Below, piece by piece: positions 9,285 through 18,285 of a stretch of 64,000 nucleotides of DNA. The translations under genes were made by a program, and so were the position numbers. Positions within the stretch are counted from its first letter, which is position 1; every line of letters begins with the position of its first letter. The DNA is from Desulfovibrio sp. GTDB taxonomy: Bacteria > Desulfobacterota > Desulfovibrionia > Desulfovibrionales > Desulfovibrionaceae. The stretch is taken from positions 1 through 64,000 of the forward strand of contig JAIKXS010000073.1 of the NCBI GenBank assembly GCA_024683955.1, given 5' to 3'. The notes beneath the pieces were generated by a model. The model saw only the letters and a list, made by a program, of their open reading frames with translations, did not search any database and had not been told where the DNA came from.

Positions 9285-10058
9285 ATGCTTCACGAACACT
9301 ACACGGAAGACGGACAGGTTGTCCTCATCGCGGGGGGGGGACGGATATATACCGACATTGCGGCACGATTTGTCGCCAGTGAACGCTCCCTTGACGATAT
9401 TATTGCCTCTCCCTATTCGAAAAACATCGTCAGGAACATTCTGGAAAGCGGGCACAGAGCCGCCCTGGAATTTGATTACTTTATCTTTGGCATTGCAGGA
9501 TACTCACGTGTGACGGAAACCCAGCTTGTTCGCAAGCGTCTCGCTTCCTATCTTATCAAATCCGGCAGGGCCGAACTTAATGGAAAGCGTCAGTTTTCAG
9601 TTGTTTATCCCAAGTCAGTGGCGAACTTCGCATCAAATATCACGTTACCGGACGGTACAAGCCACTCTCTCTCCGGAAGAGACCTCGCCGATATGATCAG
9701 GCAGTGGTACGATGCGGGCCTTGCCTCCGGTCTTCCCGAGGAGGATCTGCGCTACCTGAAACCGCAGGCGACAGAGTTCAAGGCCATTGTCGGCATGAAT
9801 GCCCATGCTCTTCTTGACTGGTTTGCCATCCGCTGCTGTCGAAACGCCCAGCACGAAATCCGGGATCTGGCATGGAAGATGCTTGCCTTATGCAAAAAGG
9901 CAGCACCGGACCTCTTTGAAGAAGCCGGTCCGAACTGCGTACAGTTAGGATATTGCCCGGAAAACAAGAGACAACACAAGGACTGTCAAGGGAAAGTTCC
10001 GACCAAAAAAGAGGCCCTGGCCGTTCTGAAGGAATTACGAAGGGAGAGGAACGGGTAA
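9285..10058 (+). CDS. thyX: Flavin-dependent thymidylate synthase
   Basis: ThyX makes dTMP from dUMP using FAD and methylene-tetrahydrofolate, replacing ThyA. The 257-residue product has the ThyX pattern R-x-R-x7-S as RKRLASYLIKS, with Lys in place of the usual His of RHRx7S. The conserved C-terminal helix carries RCCRNAQHEIRDLAW, corresponding to the family's R-x(3)-AQ-x-EIR segment. A C-terminal Cys pair (CPENKRQHKDC) is also present. The ATG at 9285 is preferred because AAAAAGGAG lies directly upstream. The gene stands alone on its strand, and its end nearly meets the end of the efflux-pump gene. Confidence 0.93.
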   Translation: MLHEHYTEDGQVVLIAGGGRIYTDIAARFVASERSLDDIIASPYSKNIVRNILESGHRAALEFDYFIFGIAGYSRVTETQLVRKRLASYLIKSGRAELNGKRQFSVVYPKSVANFASNITLPDGTSHSLSGRDLADMIRQWYDAGLASGLPEEDLRYLKPQATEFKAIVGMNAHALLDWFAIRCCRNAQHEIRDLAWKMLALCKKAAPDLFEEAGPNCVQLGYCPENKRQHKDCQGKVPTKKEALAVLKELRRERNG

Positions 10059-10086
10059 AAAGTCCCGTGAGAGCTCGTGGGAACGT

Positions 10087-13000
10087 CTATGCTTTCCCGC
10101 TCCGGAAAAGTTCCGCAATGCACACAAAGAAGACGGGAATAAAAAGCACGCCGACACTTGTTGCCAGAAATGTCCCGCCTAGGATACCGCTTCCTATGGC
10201 GTGCTGACTCTGGGCGCCGGCTCCGTGACTCACGGCAAGTGGCAGAACCCCGAGTAAAAAGGCAAGAGAAGTCATGACAATGGGGCGAATCCGCAGGCGG
10301 GCCGCCTCAAGCGCTGCGTCCACAGGCTTCAGCCCCTGTTTCACAAGATTTCTGGCAAACTCCACAATGAGAATGGCATTCTTTGCCGAAAGGCCAATGA
10401 CTGCCAGAATGCCCACCTGAAAGTAGATATCGTTATAAAGCCCGCGCAATGAGCTGAAGAGAACTGCACCAAGGACTCCCACGGGAACAACCAGGATGAC
10501 CGCAAAGGGAATCGTCCAGCTTTCGTACAGTGCGGCAAGACAAAGAAAGACCGTCAGCAATGAAAGAATATAGAGTTTCTCCGTTTCTCCGCTTGCGTAC
10601 TGTTCCTGATAGCTTAACCCTGTCCATTCGAATCCTATACCGTGAGGGAGTTCACCCACAAGACGGACAAGCTCCTGCATTGCTGTGCCGCTGCTGACTC
10701 CTGGAGCCGGAGCTGCTTCAATAATAGTCGATTGAACGCCGTTAAACCTCTCAAGCTGAGTCGGCCCGAAGGACCACGAAAGCCGCCCGAATGCGTCAAG
10801 GGGGACCATAAGCCCCCTGCTGTTCCGAAAATACCAGGATCCAAGGTCATCTGTATTTTTTCGATACGGAGCATCTCCCTGAACATACACCCGCTTTATT
10901 CGCCCTCTGTCCACAAAATCGCTCACATAGGTTCCGCCCCAGGCAGTTGTGAGATTACTGTTCACACTCCCCGGATCAAGACCAAAAACTCCTATCTTTA
11001 GGTCATTGATACTGAGCCGCAGTTGAGGGACATCCTCAAGGGATGATGTCCGCACATTGGACAGCGCCGGATTTTCCCTTGCCGCCCTCAGAAGATCTTC
11101 CCTTGCCGCCACGAGTGACTCATAGCCGAGTCCCGCCTGATCTTCGAGCTGCATGGAAATGCCAGAAGACTGTCCGAGCCCCGAGACCTGAGGGGGAAGA
11201 AAAAACACAATCCTTGCCTCGGCACTCTCTGAAAAACGTTCCCGGGCACGTGCCAGAATAGATTCTGCGCTCTGCGCCTCACCGGGCCGCTCCTCCCAGA
11301 GGCGTAATTTAACATAGCCCGAAACAACATTCTGGCCACGGCTCCCATAGGGTCCGAGGCCCAGGGTACTGGACACAGCAAGAATGTTTTCCGCCTCTTC
11401 CTCCAAAAAGAACTTTTCTACCTTTTTCACTGTGACCAGGGTCGTTTCTCTCGTTGTGCCGGCAGGCATAAAAATCGTAAAATGTAACCTTCCCTGATCT
11501 TCCACTGGCAAAAATGCTGTTGGCATATTTGTTAATGACATCAAAACAGCAATTATCAGGATGAAATAAAGGCCTATGACACCTTTTCTTTGGCCTAAAC
11601 AATATCTTTCCAGTTTTAAAAAAATTTCAATACATTTATTTATACTTCTATTAATATATTGAAATATAACAATATTTTTCGACCCATACGATGTATTTTT
11701 CAAAAGACATGCACACATTGGTGGCGTTATTGCAATGGCAACAAAAACAGAAAGAAGCATTGATGAAATAAGAGTGATAGAAAACTCTCTGTATATAGCC
11801 CCGGTAATCCCTGTAAAAAATGCCATTGGCAAAAAAACAGCGCATAAAACTGAAGCAACTCCAATAAGTGCTCCGGTAATTTGCTTCATAGATTTAAGGA
11901 TTGCCAATTTTGGATCGATATTTTCTGTATTAATTATCCTTTCTGTGTTTTCCACAACAACAATGGCGTCATCGACAAGGAGTCCTATTGCAAGGACAAG
12001 TGCGAACATACTTATTGTGTTAATAGTCACACCAAAAGAAAACATAATAGATAATGTGCCTAATAAAACAATAGGAACTGTCACGGTAGCAATCAGTGTT
12101 GCACGCCAGTTTTGAATAAAAATGTACATAACAAGTGCAACAAGAAGAATTGCCTCGAACAGTGTACGAAAGACGTTATTGATAGATTTTTGAATGAACG
12201 GTACGGAATCAAAAGAAATCTGATACGTCAATCCCGTCGGAAAGAATTGTTTCATCCGCTCCATAAAAACCTGGACCCGTTCGGAAGTCTCAATGGCATT
12301 GGCCCCTTCTGCAAGCTGTATTCCCACGGTAACGCCCGGTTGTCCGTTAAACCGGGAGGTCAGAATATAGTTCTGAAGCCCCATTTCAACTCGTGCCACA
12401 TCCTGAACCCTGACAACGCTTCCGTCCTCATTGACGCGAAGCACAATGGCGGCAAACTGGTCTATGCTTTCAAGTTTTGTACGCGAAGTCAGACTGACGT
12501 TTATCTCCTGCCCCGGAACTGCCGGGAGGGCTCCTATCTGTCCGACGGATATTTGCTCGTTCTGGGACTTCACGGCTGCAACAACATCCTCCGGCGTCAA
12601 ACTGAAGGAGCGCAGCCTGTGGGGATTAAGCCAAATGCGCATGGCGTATGACGACCCGAAAAGGGTCGCATCCCCGACCCCGTCTATGCGGCAGAGAGGG
12701 TCAATAAGAACGGACGCCACAAAGTCGCCGATCTCCTCGGCGGCCAGGGCACCGCTCTCATCTGTAAACGCATAAAAATTCAAAAAGGTATCCGAAATCT
12801 TTCGAACCCGGATACCCTGATTTTTTACCGCCTCAGGCAGAAGCGGGAGCGCAAGCTGCAGTCTGTTTTGCACCTGCATCTGCGCCATATCAGGGTCCAC
12901 CCCCGAATTAAACGTCAGACGCATAAGCATTCTGCCTTCAGAGCTGCTGTTGCTCGAAATATAGAGGAGGTCATCAAGACCGACCATACGCTGCTCTATC

Positions 13001-13191
13001 ACCTGCACGATGGAATCCTGCATGGTTTTGGCAGACGCTCCGCTGTAGTCCACGGAAAGGGAAATCGTCGGCGGCGTCATGTTCGGAAATTGGGCAACAG
13101 GCATATTGATGCTGCAAAGCCCCCCCGCAAGCATGATAAAAAGGGCGAGGACTGTGGCAAAAACAGGACGATTGATAAAAAAGCTCGACAT
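10087..13191 (-). CDS. RND-family multidrug efflux pump, inner-membrane subunit (AcrB/MexB type)
   Basis: A proton-driven trimeric exporter of hydrophobic compounds such as drugs, dyes and detergents. The 1034-residue product opens with FFINRPVFATVLALFIML, typical of the first transmembrane helix of HAE1 pumps. It carries the transmembrane-helix-4 proton-relay motif GLLVDDAIVVVEN near residue 400-415 and the second-half repeat GLSAKNAILIVEFARNL. The start at 13191 (MSSFFINRP) fits the family; a longer frame overlaps the adaptor gene and is not used. The adaptor gene ends 4 bases upstream, so the two form an operon. No outer-membrane channel gene lies in the window. A central block around 11500-12150 is far more AT-rich than the rest of the gene. 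Confidence 0.95.
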   Translation of the reverse strand: MSSFFINRPVFATVLALFIMLAGGLCSINMPVAQFPNMTPPTISLSVDYSGASAKTMQDSIVQVIEQRMVGLDDLLYISSNSSSEGRMLMRLTFNSGVDPDMAQMQVQNRLQLALPLLPEAVKNQGIRVRKISDTFLNFYAFTDESGALAAEEIGDFVASVLIDPLCRIDGVGDATLFGSSYAMRIWLNPHRLRSFSLTPEDVVAAVKSQNEQISVGQIGALPAVPGQEINVSLTSRTKLESIDQFAAIVLRVNEDGSVVRVQDVARVEMGLQNYILTSRFNGQPGVTVGIQLAEGANAIETSERVQVFMERMKQFFPTGLTYQISFDSVPFIQKSINNVFRTLFEAILLVALVMYIFIQNWRATLIATVTVPIVLLGTLSIMFSFGVTINTISMFALVLAIGLLVDDAIVVVENTERIINTENIDPKLAILKSMKQITGALIGVASVLCAVFLPMAFFTGITGAIYREFSITLISSMLLSVFVAIAITPPMCACLLKNTSYGSKNIVIFQYINRSINKCIEIFLKLERYCLGQRKGVIGLYFILIIAVLMSLTNMPTAFLPVEDQGRLHFTIFMPAGTTRETTLVTVKKVEKFFLEEEAENILAVSSTLGLGPYGSRGQNVVSGYVKLRLWEERPGEAQSAESILARARERFSESAEARIVFFLPPQVSGLGQSSGISMQLEDQAGLGYESLVAAREDLLRAARENPALSNVRTSSLEDVPQLRLSINDLKIGVFGLDPGSVNSNLTTAWGGTYVSDFVDRGRIKRVYVQGDAPYRKNTDDLGSWYFRNSRGLMVPLDAFGRLSWSFGPTQLERFNGVQSTIIEAAPAPGVSSGTAMQELVRLVGELPHGIGFEWTGLSYQEQYASGETEKLYILSLLTVFLCLAALYESWTIPFAVILVVPVGVLGAVLFSSLRGLYNDIYFQVGILAVIGLSAKNAILIVEFARNLVKQGLKPVDAALEAARLRIRPIVMTSLAFLLGVLPLAVSHGAGAQSQHAIGSGILGGTFLATSVGVLFIPVFFVCIAELFRSGKA

Positions 13192-13195
13192 CGGG

Positions 13196-14392
13196 CTACT
13201 CTTGCGTCTGCGTTTTTTCTGAGATTTCCGCGGCGGGACGTACCACATCACCATCATTCAGTCTGCGTGAGCTCCCCAGAACAACCCTCTCCCCCTCCTT
13301 CAATCCCTCACGGATGACAATGCGCGTGCCAACAAGCTCCGCAGTCCGAACCTGTCTCCTTCGTACCGTATTCCTCTCGTCAACGACCCAGACGCTCGCC
13401 TGGCCACGTGCCGTATAGGAAACCGCTTTCTGAGGAAGAAGAAGGACATTATCCGCCATCCCCTCCTGCACGATGGCGCGCACGTAAAGGCCGGGAAGAA
13501 GAACGCCTTCGGGATTTGGAAAAACAGCCCGAAGGAGAATCATTCCAGTGCTTTCATCAACCGAGACATCGGCAAACTGAAGGGTGCCTTCATGAGAATA
13601 GGGGCGGTCGTCGTCCATAAGCAGGCGAACTTGCCGTTTGTCGTTCCCCCGCCTCAGGCGCCCGCTCACAAAACGGTCACGGAGTTTAAGCAGGTCAAGA
13701 CTTGAGCGTGTCATGTCAACATATACGGGATCCAGCTGCTGAATTACCGCAAGAGGCTCCTCCTGATTGGCCGTCACAAGAGCTCCCTGCGTCATGTGGG
13801 ATTTGCCGATGCGGCCGGTGATGGGGGCCAGAACATCGGTGTAGCGGAGACGGATTTCAGCCGTCACCAGCGCCGCCTTGCAGACCTCCACATCAGCCTT
13901 TGCCTTGCAATACTCCGCCTCGGCATCTTCAAGTTCCTGTTTGCTCACCGCATGTGAGCCGAGAAGAGAACGACGTCGCTCAAGACGAAGGGAGGCCTGT
14001 GTAAATACGGCATTCACCCGTTCCAGAGCTGCTTTGGCACTCTGCACTTCAGCCGCATAGGCTACGGGATCTATTTTGTAAAGGGACTGACCGGCTGTTA
14101 CACGAGATCCTTCAGTAAAAAGCTGCTGCTGCAAGATCCCTCCAACCTGAGGGCGGACTTCAGCTTTCTTAAAAGCACTTACACGGCCGGAGAGCTCAAC
14201 AGAAATGGGGGCAGTCTCTGCATGCACCTCAAAAATTATTACGTTCTGGACATTTTCTTTTTTTCCAGTCTTTTTTTCTTCACACCCTCCCACTAAAAGA
14301 GAAAAAATCAAAATGGCAGAGCATATAAATATATTACAACACACATTTTTTAATATATAATAATATGCATTATTATTCATGTATTTTACCAT
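13196..14392 (-). CDS. RND efflux periplasmic adaptor lipoprotein (AcrA/MexA type)
   Basis: Membrane-fusion proteins of this family link the RND pump to an outer-membrane channel. The N-terminus has a hydrophobic signal ending in a lipobox, LLVGGC near residue 36, so it should be lipid-anchored. A biotinyl-lipoyl half (RVSAFKKAEVRPQVGGIL), a helical hairpin (about residues 110-175, with ALERVNAVFTQASLRLERRR), the second lipoyl half (VLAPITGRIG) and a beta-barrel domain follow in order. An ATG 12 bases downstream (14380) is an equally possible start; neither has a strong ribosome binding site. The first 60 or so codons are very AT-rich compared with the rest. Confidence 0.93.
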   Translation of the reverse strand: MVKYMNNNAYYYILKNVCCNIFICSAILIFSLLVGGCEEKKTGKKENVQNVIIFEVHAETAPISVELSGRVSAFKKAEVRPQVGGILQQQLFTEGSRVTAGQSLYKIDPVAYAAEVQSAKAALERVNAVFTQASLRLERRRSLLGSHAVSKQELEDAEAEYCKAKADVEVCKAALVTAEIRLRYTDVLAPITGRIGKSHMTQGALVTANQEEPLAVIQQLDPVYVDMTRSSLDLLKLRDRFVSGRLRRGNDKRQVRLLMDDDRPYSHEGTLQFADVSVDESTGMILLRAVFPNPEGVLLPGLYVRAIVQEGMADNVLLLPQKAVSYTARGQASVWVVDERNTVRRRQVRTAELVGTRIVIREGLKEGERVVLGSSRRLNDGDVVRPAAEISEKTQTQE

Positions 14393-14618
14393 ATAAAAAC
14401 AAATTAATTTTTACACAATAAAAAAATTGCAAGGTAATATAACAAGATCCTGGAAAAGACAAAATGAGAAAATAGCAGTTAAATATTACAAAAAAAAGAG
14501 GCTCCAGAGAGATCTAAAAGAAGAAAAGCAAACTAGACAAGGTCTAAAGAAAAGCATAGAAATCGATACACCCTTTAACCGGGGCAAACACTCTGATTAT
14601 TTATTCAAGGAAATCAGC

Positions 14619-14822
14619 ATGTTCTACTCCTCACCGCGTGATGCAAAGACAACCCTCCCCTGTCCAGAGTGCGCAACATCGCTGCATATAGCACGAACCT
14701 GCCACGAGGTATTCATGAGATGCCCAGCCTGCCAGAAAACGTTCCCCCTCAAAGATTTTGTCAAAAAAGCTGATACGGCCATGGAGCAGTTTCTCGAACG
14801 GGTTTTTTTCGATCGGATATAG
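14619..14822 (+). CDS. Small zinc-ribbon protein (67 residues)
   Basis: The protein has two CxxC pairs spaced as in a zinc ribbon, CPEC near residue 14 and CPAC near residue 34. They are followed by FPLKDFV and an acidic-basic helix (EQFLERVFFDRI) at the end. The ATG at 14619 has AAGGAAA about 8 bases upstream; a longer frame beginning at 14427 runs through poly-A-rich DNA and is unlikely. It looks like a conserved small metal-binding protein. Its function is unknown; nucleic-acid binding is possible but unproved. It sits between the efflux promoter region and the carboxypeptidase gene. Confidence 0.7.
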   Translation: MFYSSPRDAKTTLPCPECATSLHIARTCHEVFMRCPACQKTFPLKDFVKKADTAMEQFLERVFFDRI

Positions 14823-14946
14823 CACAGCGTACCCGGCAGTGTTAAGCCGGAACCAAGCGGCATGTGCTCGCGTCACCCCTGCCATGACAGACACCATCCC
14901 CAGACAGAAATGGATTTCTAATCTTTACTGAAAACAGGCCATCACC

Positions 14947-16068
14947 ATGCGTCTTTTTTCATTTTTTCTTCTCTTGTGTATCCTCGTGCTGCAGGAAAAT
15001 CCCGCATTCGCGCGACAGCAGAATTTTCGTCAGACACCAGGCAGTGACACGGTCGAAGCAGGAACCCCACCGATCATCAATGTCCACTCGGCCATTCTCT
15101 ACGATCTTACGGATGATTCCGTTCTCTTTGAACAAAACGCTGATAAGCGCATTCAGCCGGCCTCGCTCACCAAGGTGATGAGCATGTTTCTTGCGCTTGA
15201 CGCAATCACGGACAAACGATTTCGGTTTGATACACCTGTCACCGTAAGCAAGAAAGCCGCCAGTGAAGGCGGATCAAGCATGGGGATACGTGCCGGTGAG
15301 CGGGTTCCTCTTGGAGAACTGCTTCTAGGTATGGCTGTTTCATCGGGGAATGACGCAAGCTACGCCGTAGCTGAACTTGTGGGGGGAAGCAACCAGGCAT
15401 TTATTGCGGCCATGAACGCCAAGGCCCGACAGCTCGGCATGTACTCGACCCATTTCTGTACACCGAACGGTCTCCCCATGCAGGGACAATACACGACAGC
15501 GCGGGACATGCTGATCCTTGCGCGCGCCTATCTCACAAAATACCCATGGGCCCTTTCGTTCCACAACAGACGGACCCTGAAGCATCTGAACCATATCTCC
15601 TGGAACAGAAACCCGCTTCTCTCGCAGTATCCCGGCGCAGATGGGCTTAAGACAGGCTGGGTCCGCGCGTCCGGCTACAATATGATCTTCACTGCCCAGC
15701 GCAAGAAGCACAGGCTCCTGGCCGTTATTCTCGGGGCACCTGACGCCCTCCACAGGGGTGTTGAGGCGTGCCGGATGCTCGACGCCGGCTTTCTTGTCTG
15801 CGCACAGAAAGAACACTCTATTCTGGAGGCGCTCGAGCACCTTCCCTTTGAAAACTACAAGATTGATCTCCTTAAAAATGCGCACGATGCCAGAGCCCGC
15901 TACGGTCACGTTTCTTCAGGCAAAAAGAAGACGCGCCTAAAGCAAAACGCGTCGGTCAAAAATAGGAAACGCCATAAAACCGGAGAAAAGGTCAGCAACA
16001 GGCGTGGCCCCCAAAGAAACAAGCAAAGGGTGCAGCACAAACGACGCAGGGGGAGTGCCCCCTCCTGA
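14947..16068 (+). CDS. D-alanyl-D-alanine carboxypeptidase (peptidase S11, DacA/DacC type)
   Basis: This periplasmic penicillin-binding protein trims the terminal D-Ala from peptidoglycan stem peptides. A signal peptide ends near ANPAFA-like residues (PAFARQ at about 20). The three catalytic motifs are in order: SLTK (SxxK, about residue 73), SGN (SxN, about 136) and KTG (about 238). The second domain usual in PBP5 is short or missing. In its place the last 55 or so residues are an extremely basic Lys/Arg/Asn tail (for example RKRHKTGEKVSNRRGPQRNK), which could bind anionic polymers or DNA. The 373-residue length is normal only because of this tail. It stands alone on the plus strand. Confidence 0.93.
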   Translation: MRLFSFFLLLCILVLQENPAFARQQNFRQTPGSDTVEAGTPPIINVHSAILYDLTDDSVLFEQNADKRIQPASLTKVMSMFLALDAITDKRFRFDTPVTVSKKAASEGGSSMGIRAGERVPLGELLLGMAVSSGNDASYAVAELVGGSNQAFIAAMNAKARQLGMYSTHFCTPNGLPMQGQYTTARDMLILARAYLTKYPWALSFHNRRTLKHLNHISWNRNPLLSQYPGADGLKTGWVRASGYNMIFTAQRKKHRLLAVILGAPDALHRGVEACRMLDAGFLVCAQKEHSILEALEHLPFENYKIDLLKNAHDARARYGHVSSGKKKTRLKQNASVKNRKRHKTGEKVSNRRGPQRNKQRVQHKRRRGSAPS

Positions 16069-16128
16069 CGGGACAGCCGTGCCGCGCAGATCGGTGCTTT
16101 CTACACACCCCGGCCATTCCCTCTTTTC

Positions 16129-17001
16129 TCACGCCTTTTCATTGCGCCTGCTAAGAAAAAAACGGATGCCTGCATATCCCACAACCTGTCGGAAATTGCC
16201 GGAGGCTTCGGCTGACGTTGTATGAGCCATGCATACTGAAGAAAGGGTTCCAAGCGAACGTGCAGCGTAGAGAAGGAGTGCGCAGGGCGCCGCACCGCAC
16301 ATCGAGATATGCTCCTTCATACACACATCAAGGAGGGCCTCGGGGTCTGCGTTCTCTATGCACCGAAGTGCTTTTTCATCCTTCTTAAGGCATACCTCAT
16401 GGCTTTCATAGTGATTCATATCACTGCTTACAACAACGCCAAGACGCTGTCCATCCTCCTCCACCCCTTTGATGAAATGCGCAAGCTCTTCCCCCGCCTG
16501 TTCCAGAGAGGGGGCGCCGTGAACGCCAACGCACACGGGAATAATTGAAGGAAGATCGCCCTCTTCTTGTGTAAAAGCCAGGAACGGAAGAAGGACCTCT
16601 ATCGCATGCTCGCCAAGATGGGCCAGAAAATCAGAAGAAAACGAGGGTTCGTCAACAAGGCGTGCCGCGAGGGTGCTCTCACACCTGACGTTGCCCATGG
16701 GTGTCTGCCATGACCCGTACGGCCAGACTGACAGCGGTTTTCCGCGCCCCGTGTGATTTGGACAGAGGATCAGAAGAGTATCCGGCAACCGGACTCCCTG
16801 TAACGTTTTTCCGAGCACCCCGCCACAGTACATATACCCTGCGTGCGGCAAAAGAACCGCCCAGGGCCTTGTCTCTTCGCACGTCCCGTTTCTCTCCGGA
16901 GATCCGAGACAATCCGAAACGGTCTTGACAAGCATATCCGAATTCTGAGGATAAAAACGCCCAATAGCTACAGGCTCACGGACAATATTCTGTTTTTCCA
17001 T
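16129..17001 (-). CDS. MEMO-family protein (AmmeMemoRadiSam system protein B)
   Basis: This family has an extradiol-dioxygenase-like fold of uncertain activity, often found with an AMMECR1 protein and a radical-SAM enzyme. The 290-residue product has the family's conserved His segments LLPHAGYMYCG, CPNHTGRGKP and LGEHAIEVLLPF, and SSDMNHYESHE near residue 190. The ATG at 17001 is used because GAGGAGG lies just upstream, overlapping the end of pyrC; a TTG 12 bases further up is possible. It is the third gene of a tight pyrB-pyrC-memo run. The AMMECR1 and radical-SAM partners are not in the window. Confidence 0.9.
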   Translation of the reverse strand: MEKQNIVREPVAIGRFYPQNSDMLVKTVSDCLGSPERNGTCEETRPWAVLLPHAGYMYCGGVLGKTLQGVRLPDTLLILCPNHTGRGKPLSVWPYGSWQTPMGNVRCESTLAARLVDEPSFSSDFLAHLGEHAIEVLLPFLAFTQEEGDLPSIIPVCVGVHGAPSLEQAGEELAHFIKGVEEDGQRLGVVVSSDMNHYESHEVCLKKDEKALRCIENADPEALLDVCMKEHISMCGAAPCALLLYAARSLGTLSSVCMAHTTSAEASGNFRQVVGYAGIRFFLSRRNEKA

Positions 17002-17009
17002 AGTCCTCC

Positions 17010-18272
17010 TCAAAACAGCTGTCTTCCACCTATCCAGTGGTGTTTCACCCGTCCAAAAAGTTCCTGTCCGTAAAAAGGAGTATTCTTTCCTTTGGAATAA
17101 AGTGTTTTTTCATCCGGCACCCACGGTTCATGAGGATCAAAAAGGAAGAAATCAGCGGGATCCCCGGGAGCAAAACCGTTGGTAGGCAGCCCGAATATCT
17201 CACCCGGTCTACGGCACCAGAGGCGATGCAGGGCGTCTTCCGCCAGGCGATTTTCACGCACAAGCCCCCACGTAAGGGTCATGGCGAGATCAAGGCCACT
17301 GAAGCCCACAAGAGCATGATCGAGAGCCGTCATTTTTTCATGCATGGTATGCGGGGCATGGTCTGTAACAAGGATATCAATCGTTCCGTCATTAATGGCT
17401 GAAAGCAGGGCGTCACGATCCGCTTTGGTACGCAGGGGAGGACTTACTTTGCAGGCCGCATTATAGCCTTCAAGAGAAGTCTCATCGAGAAGAAGATAGT
17501 GCGGACATGTTTCCGCCGTCACGTTGACGCCGCGTTCCTTTCCCCATTTGATCACATCCACCGTCAGCGCACTTGAGACGTGGGCGATATGCACGGGAAG
17601 ACGAAGATATTCAGCAAGCATAATATCGCGGGCCGCCTGCAAGGCCTCCCCAACCACCGGCTGCCCCTTAAGTCCCAACCGCCCGCTCATTTCTCCTTCG
17701 TTCATCACCCAGTTGACGGCCAGAGTGGGATCTTCGCAGTGATCGATCACCGTAAGACCAAAGTCTGCGGCGTATTCCAGAATCCGCCGCATCACTTCCG
17801 TGCTGGCAAGAGGTCTGCCGTCGTTTGAAAGAGCAACGCAGCCCGCCTCCTTTAGTTCCGCGACAGGGGCAAGCTCTTCTCCCGCAAGATTCTTTGTTGC
17901 GGCACCTATGGGATGCAGCTTTGGACCGTCAGGATGGCTTTTCCGCGCCTTTTCGAGCATAAAACGCGTCACCTGGGCATTGTCGTTAACAGGTCTTGTA
18001 TTGGCCATGCACATAACCTGGCCGAACCCGCCGTGAAGGGCTGCGTTAAGCCCCGTCTCAATGGTTTCCTTGTATTCAAACCCGGGCTCCCTGAGATGCA
18101 CGTGCGCGTCAATAAAACTCGGCATCAGCACCAATTTTTCACCGTCCGTAACGGAGCACGACTCAGGGAGCGGGATATGACCTGCGGGCCCCATGGCAAC
18201 GATCCTGTCATCTTGGAAAAGAAGATCGACGAGAGCCTCAAGATGCAGCACATTCTTTATACACGAGTACAC
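17010..18272 (-). CDS. pyrC: Dihydroorotase
   Basis: Catalyses the reversible ring closure of carbamoyl-aspartate to dihydroorotate, the third step of pyrimidine synthesis. The zinc-binding motif DAHVHLREPG lies near residue 55. NTRPVND, IDHCED and VTDHAPH carry the other ligands and the catalytic Asp. The 420-residue length fits type I PyrC. It starts with GTG, with GGAGGTGG 8 bases upstream. The gene lies 13 bases behind pyrB and 8 bases ahead of the MEMO gene, so the three are one operon. Confidence 0.96.
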   Translation of the reverse strand: MYSCIKNVLHLEALVDLLFQDDRIVAMGPAGHIPLPESCSVTDGEKLVLMPSFIDAHVHLREPGFEYKETIETGLNAALHGGFGQVMCMANTRPVNDNAQVTRFMLEKARKSHPDGPKLHPIGAATKNLAGEELAPVAELKEAGCVALSNDGRPLASTEVMRRILEYAADFGLTVIDHCEDPTLAVNWVMNEGEMSGRLGLKGQPVVGEALQAARDIMLAEYLRLPVHIAHVSSALTVDVIKWGKERGVNVTAETCPHYLLLDETSLEGYNAACKVSPPLRTKADRDALLSAINDGTIDILVTDHAPHTMHEKMTALDHALVGFSGLDLAMTLTWGLVRENRLAEDALHRLWCRRPGEIFGLPTNGFAPGDPADFFLFDPHEPWVPDEKTLYSKGKNTPFYGQELFGRVKHHWIGGRQLF

Positions 18273-18285
18273 AGAACCACCTCCG

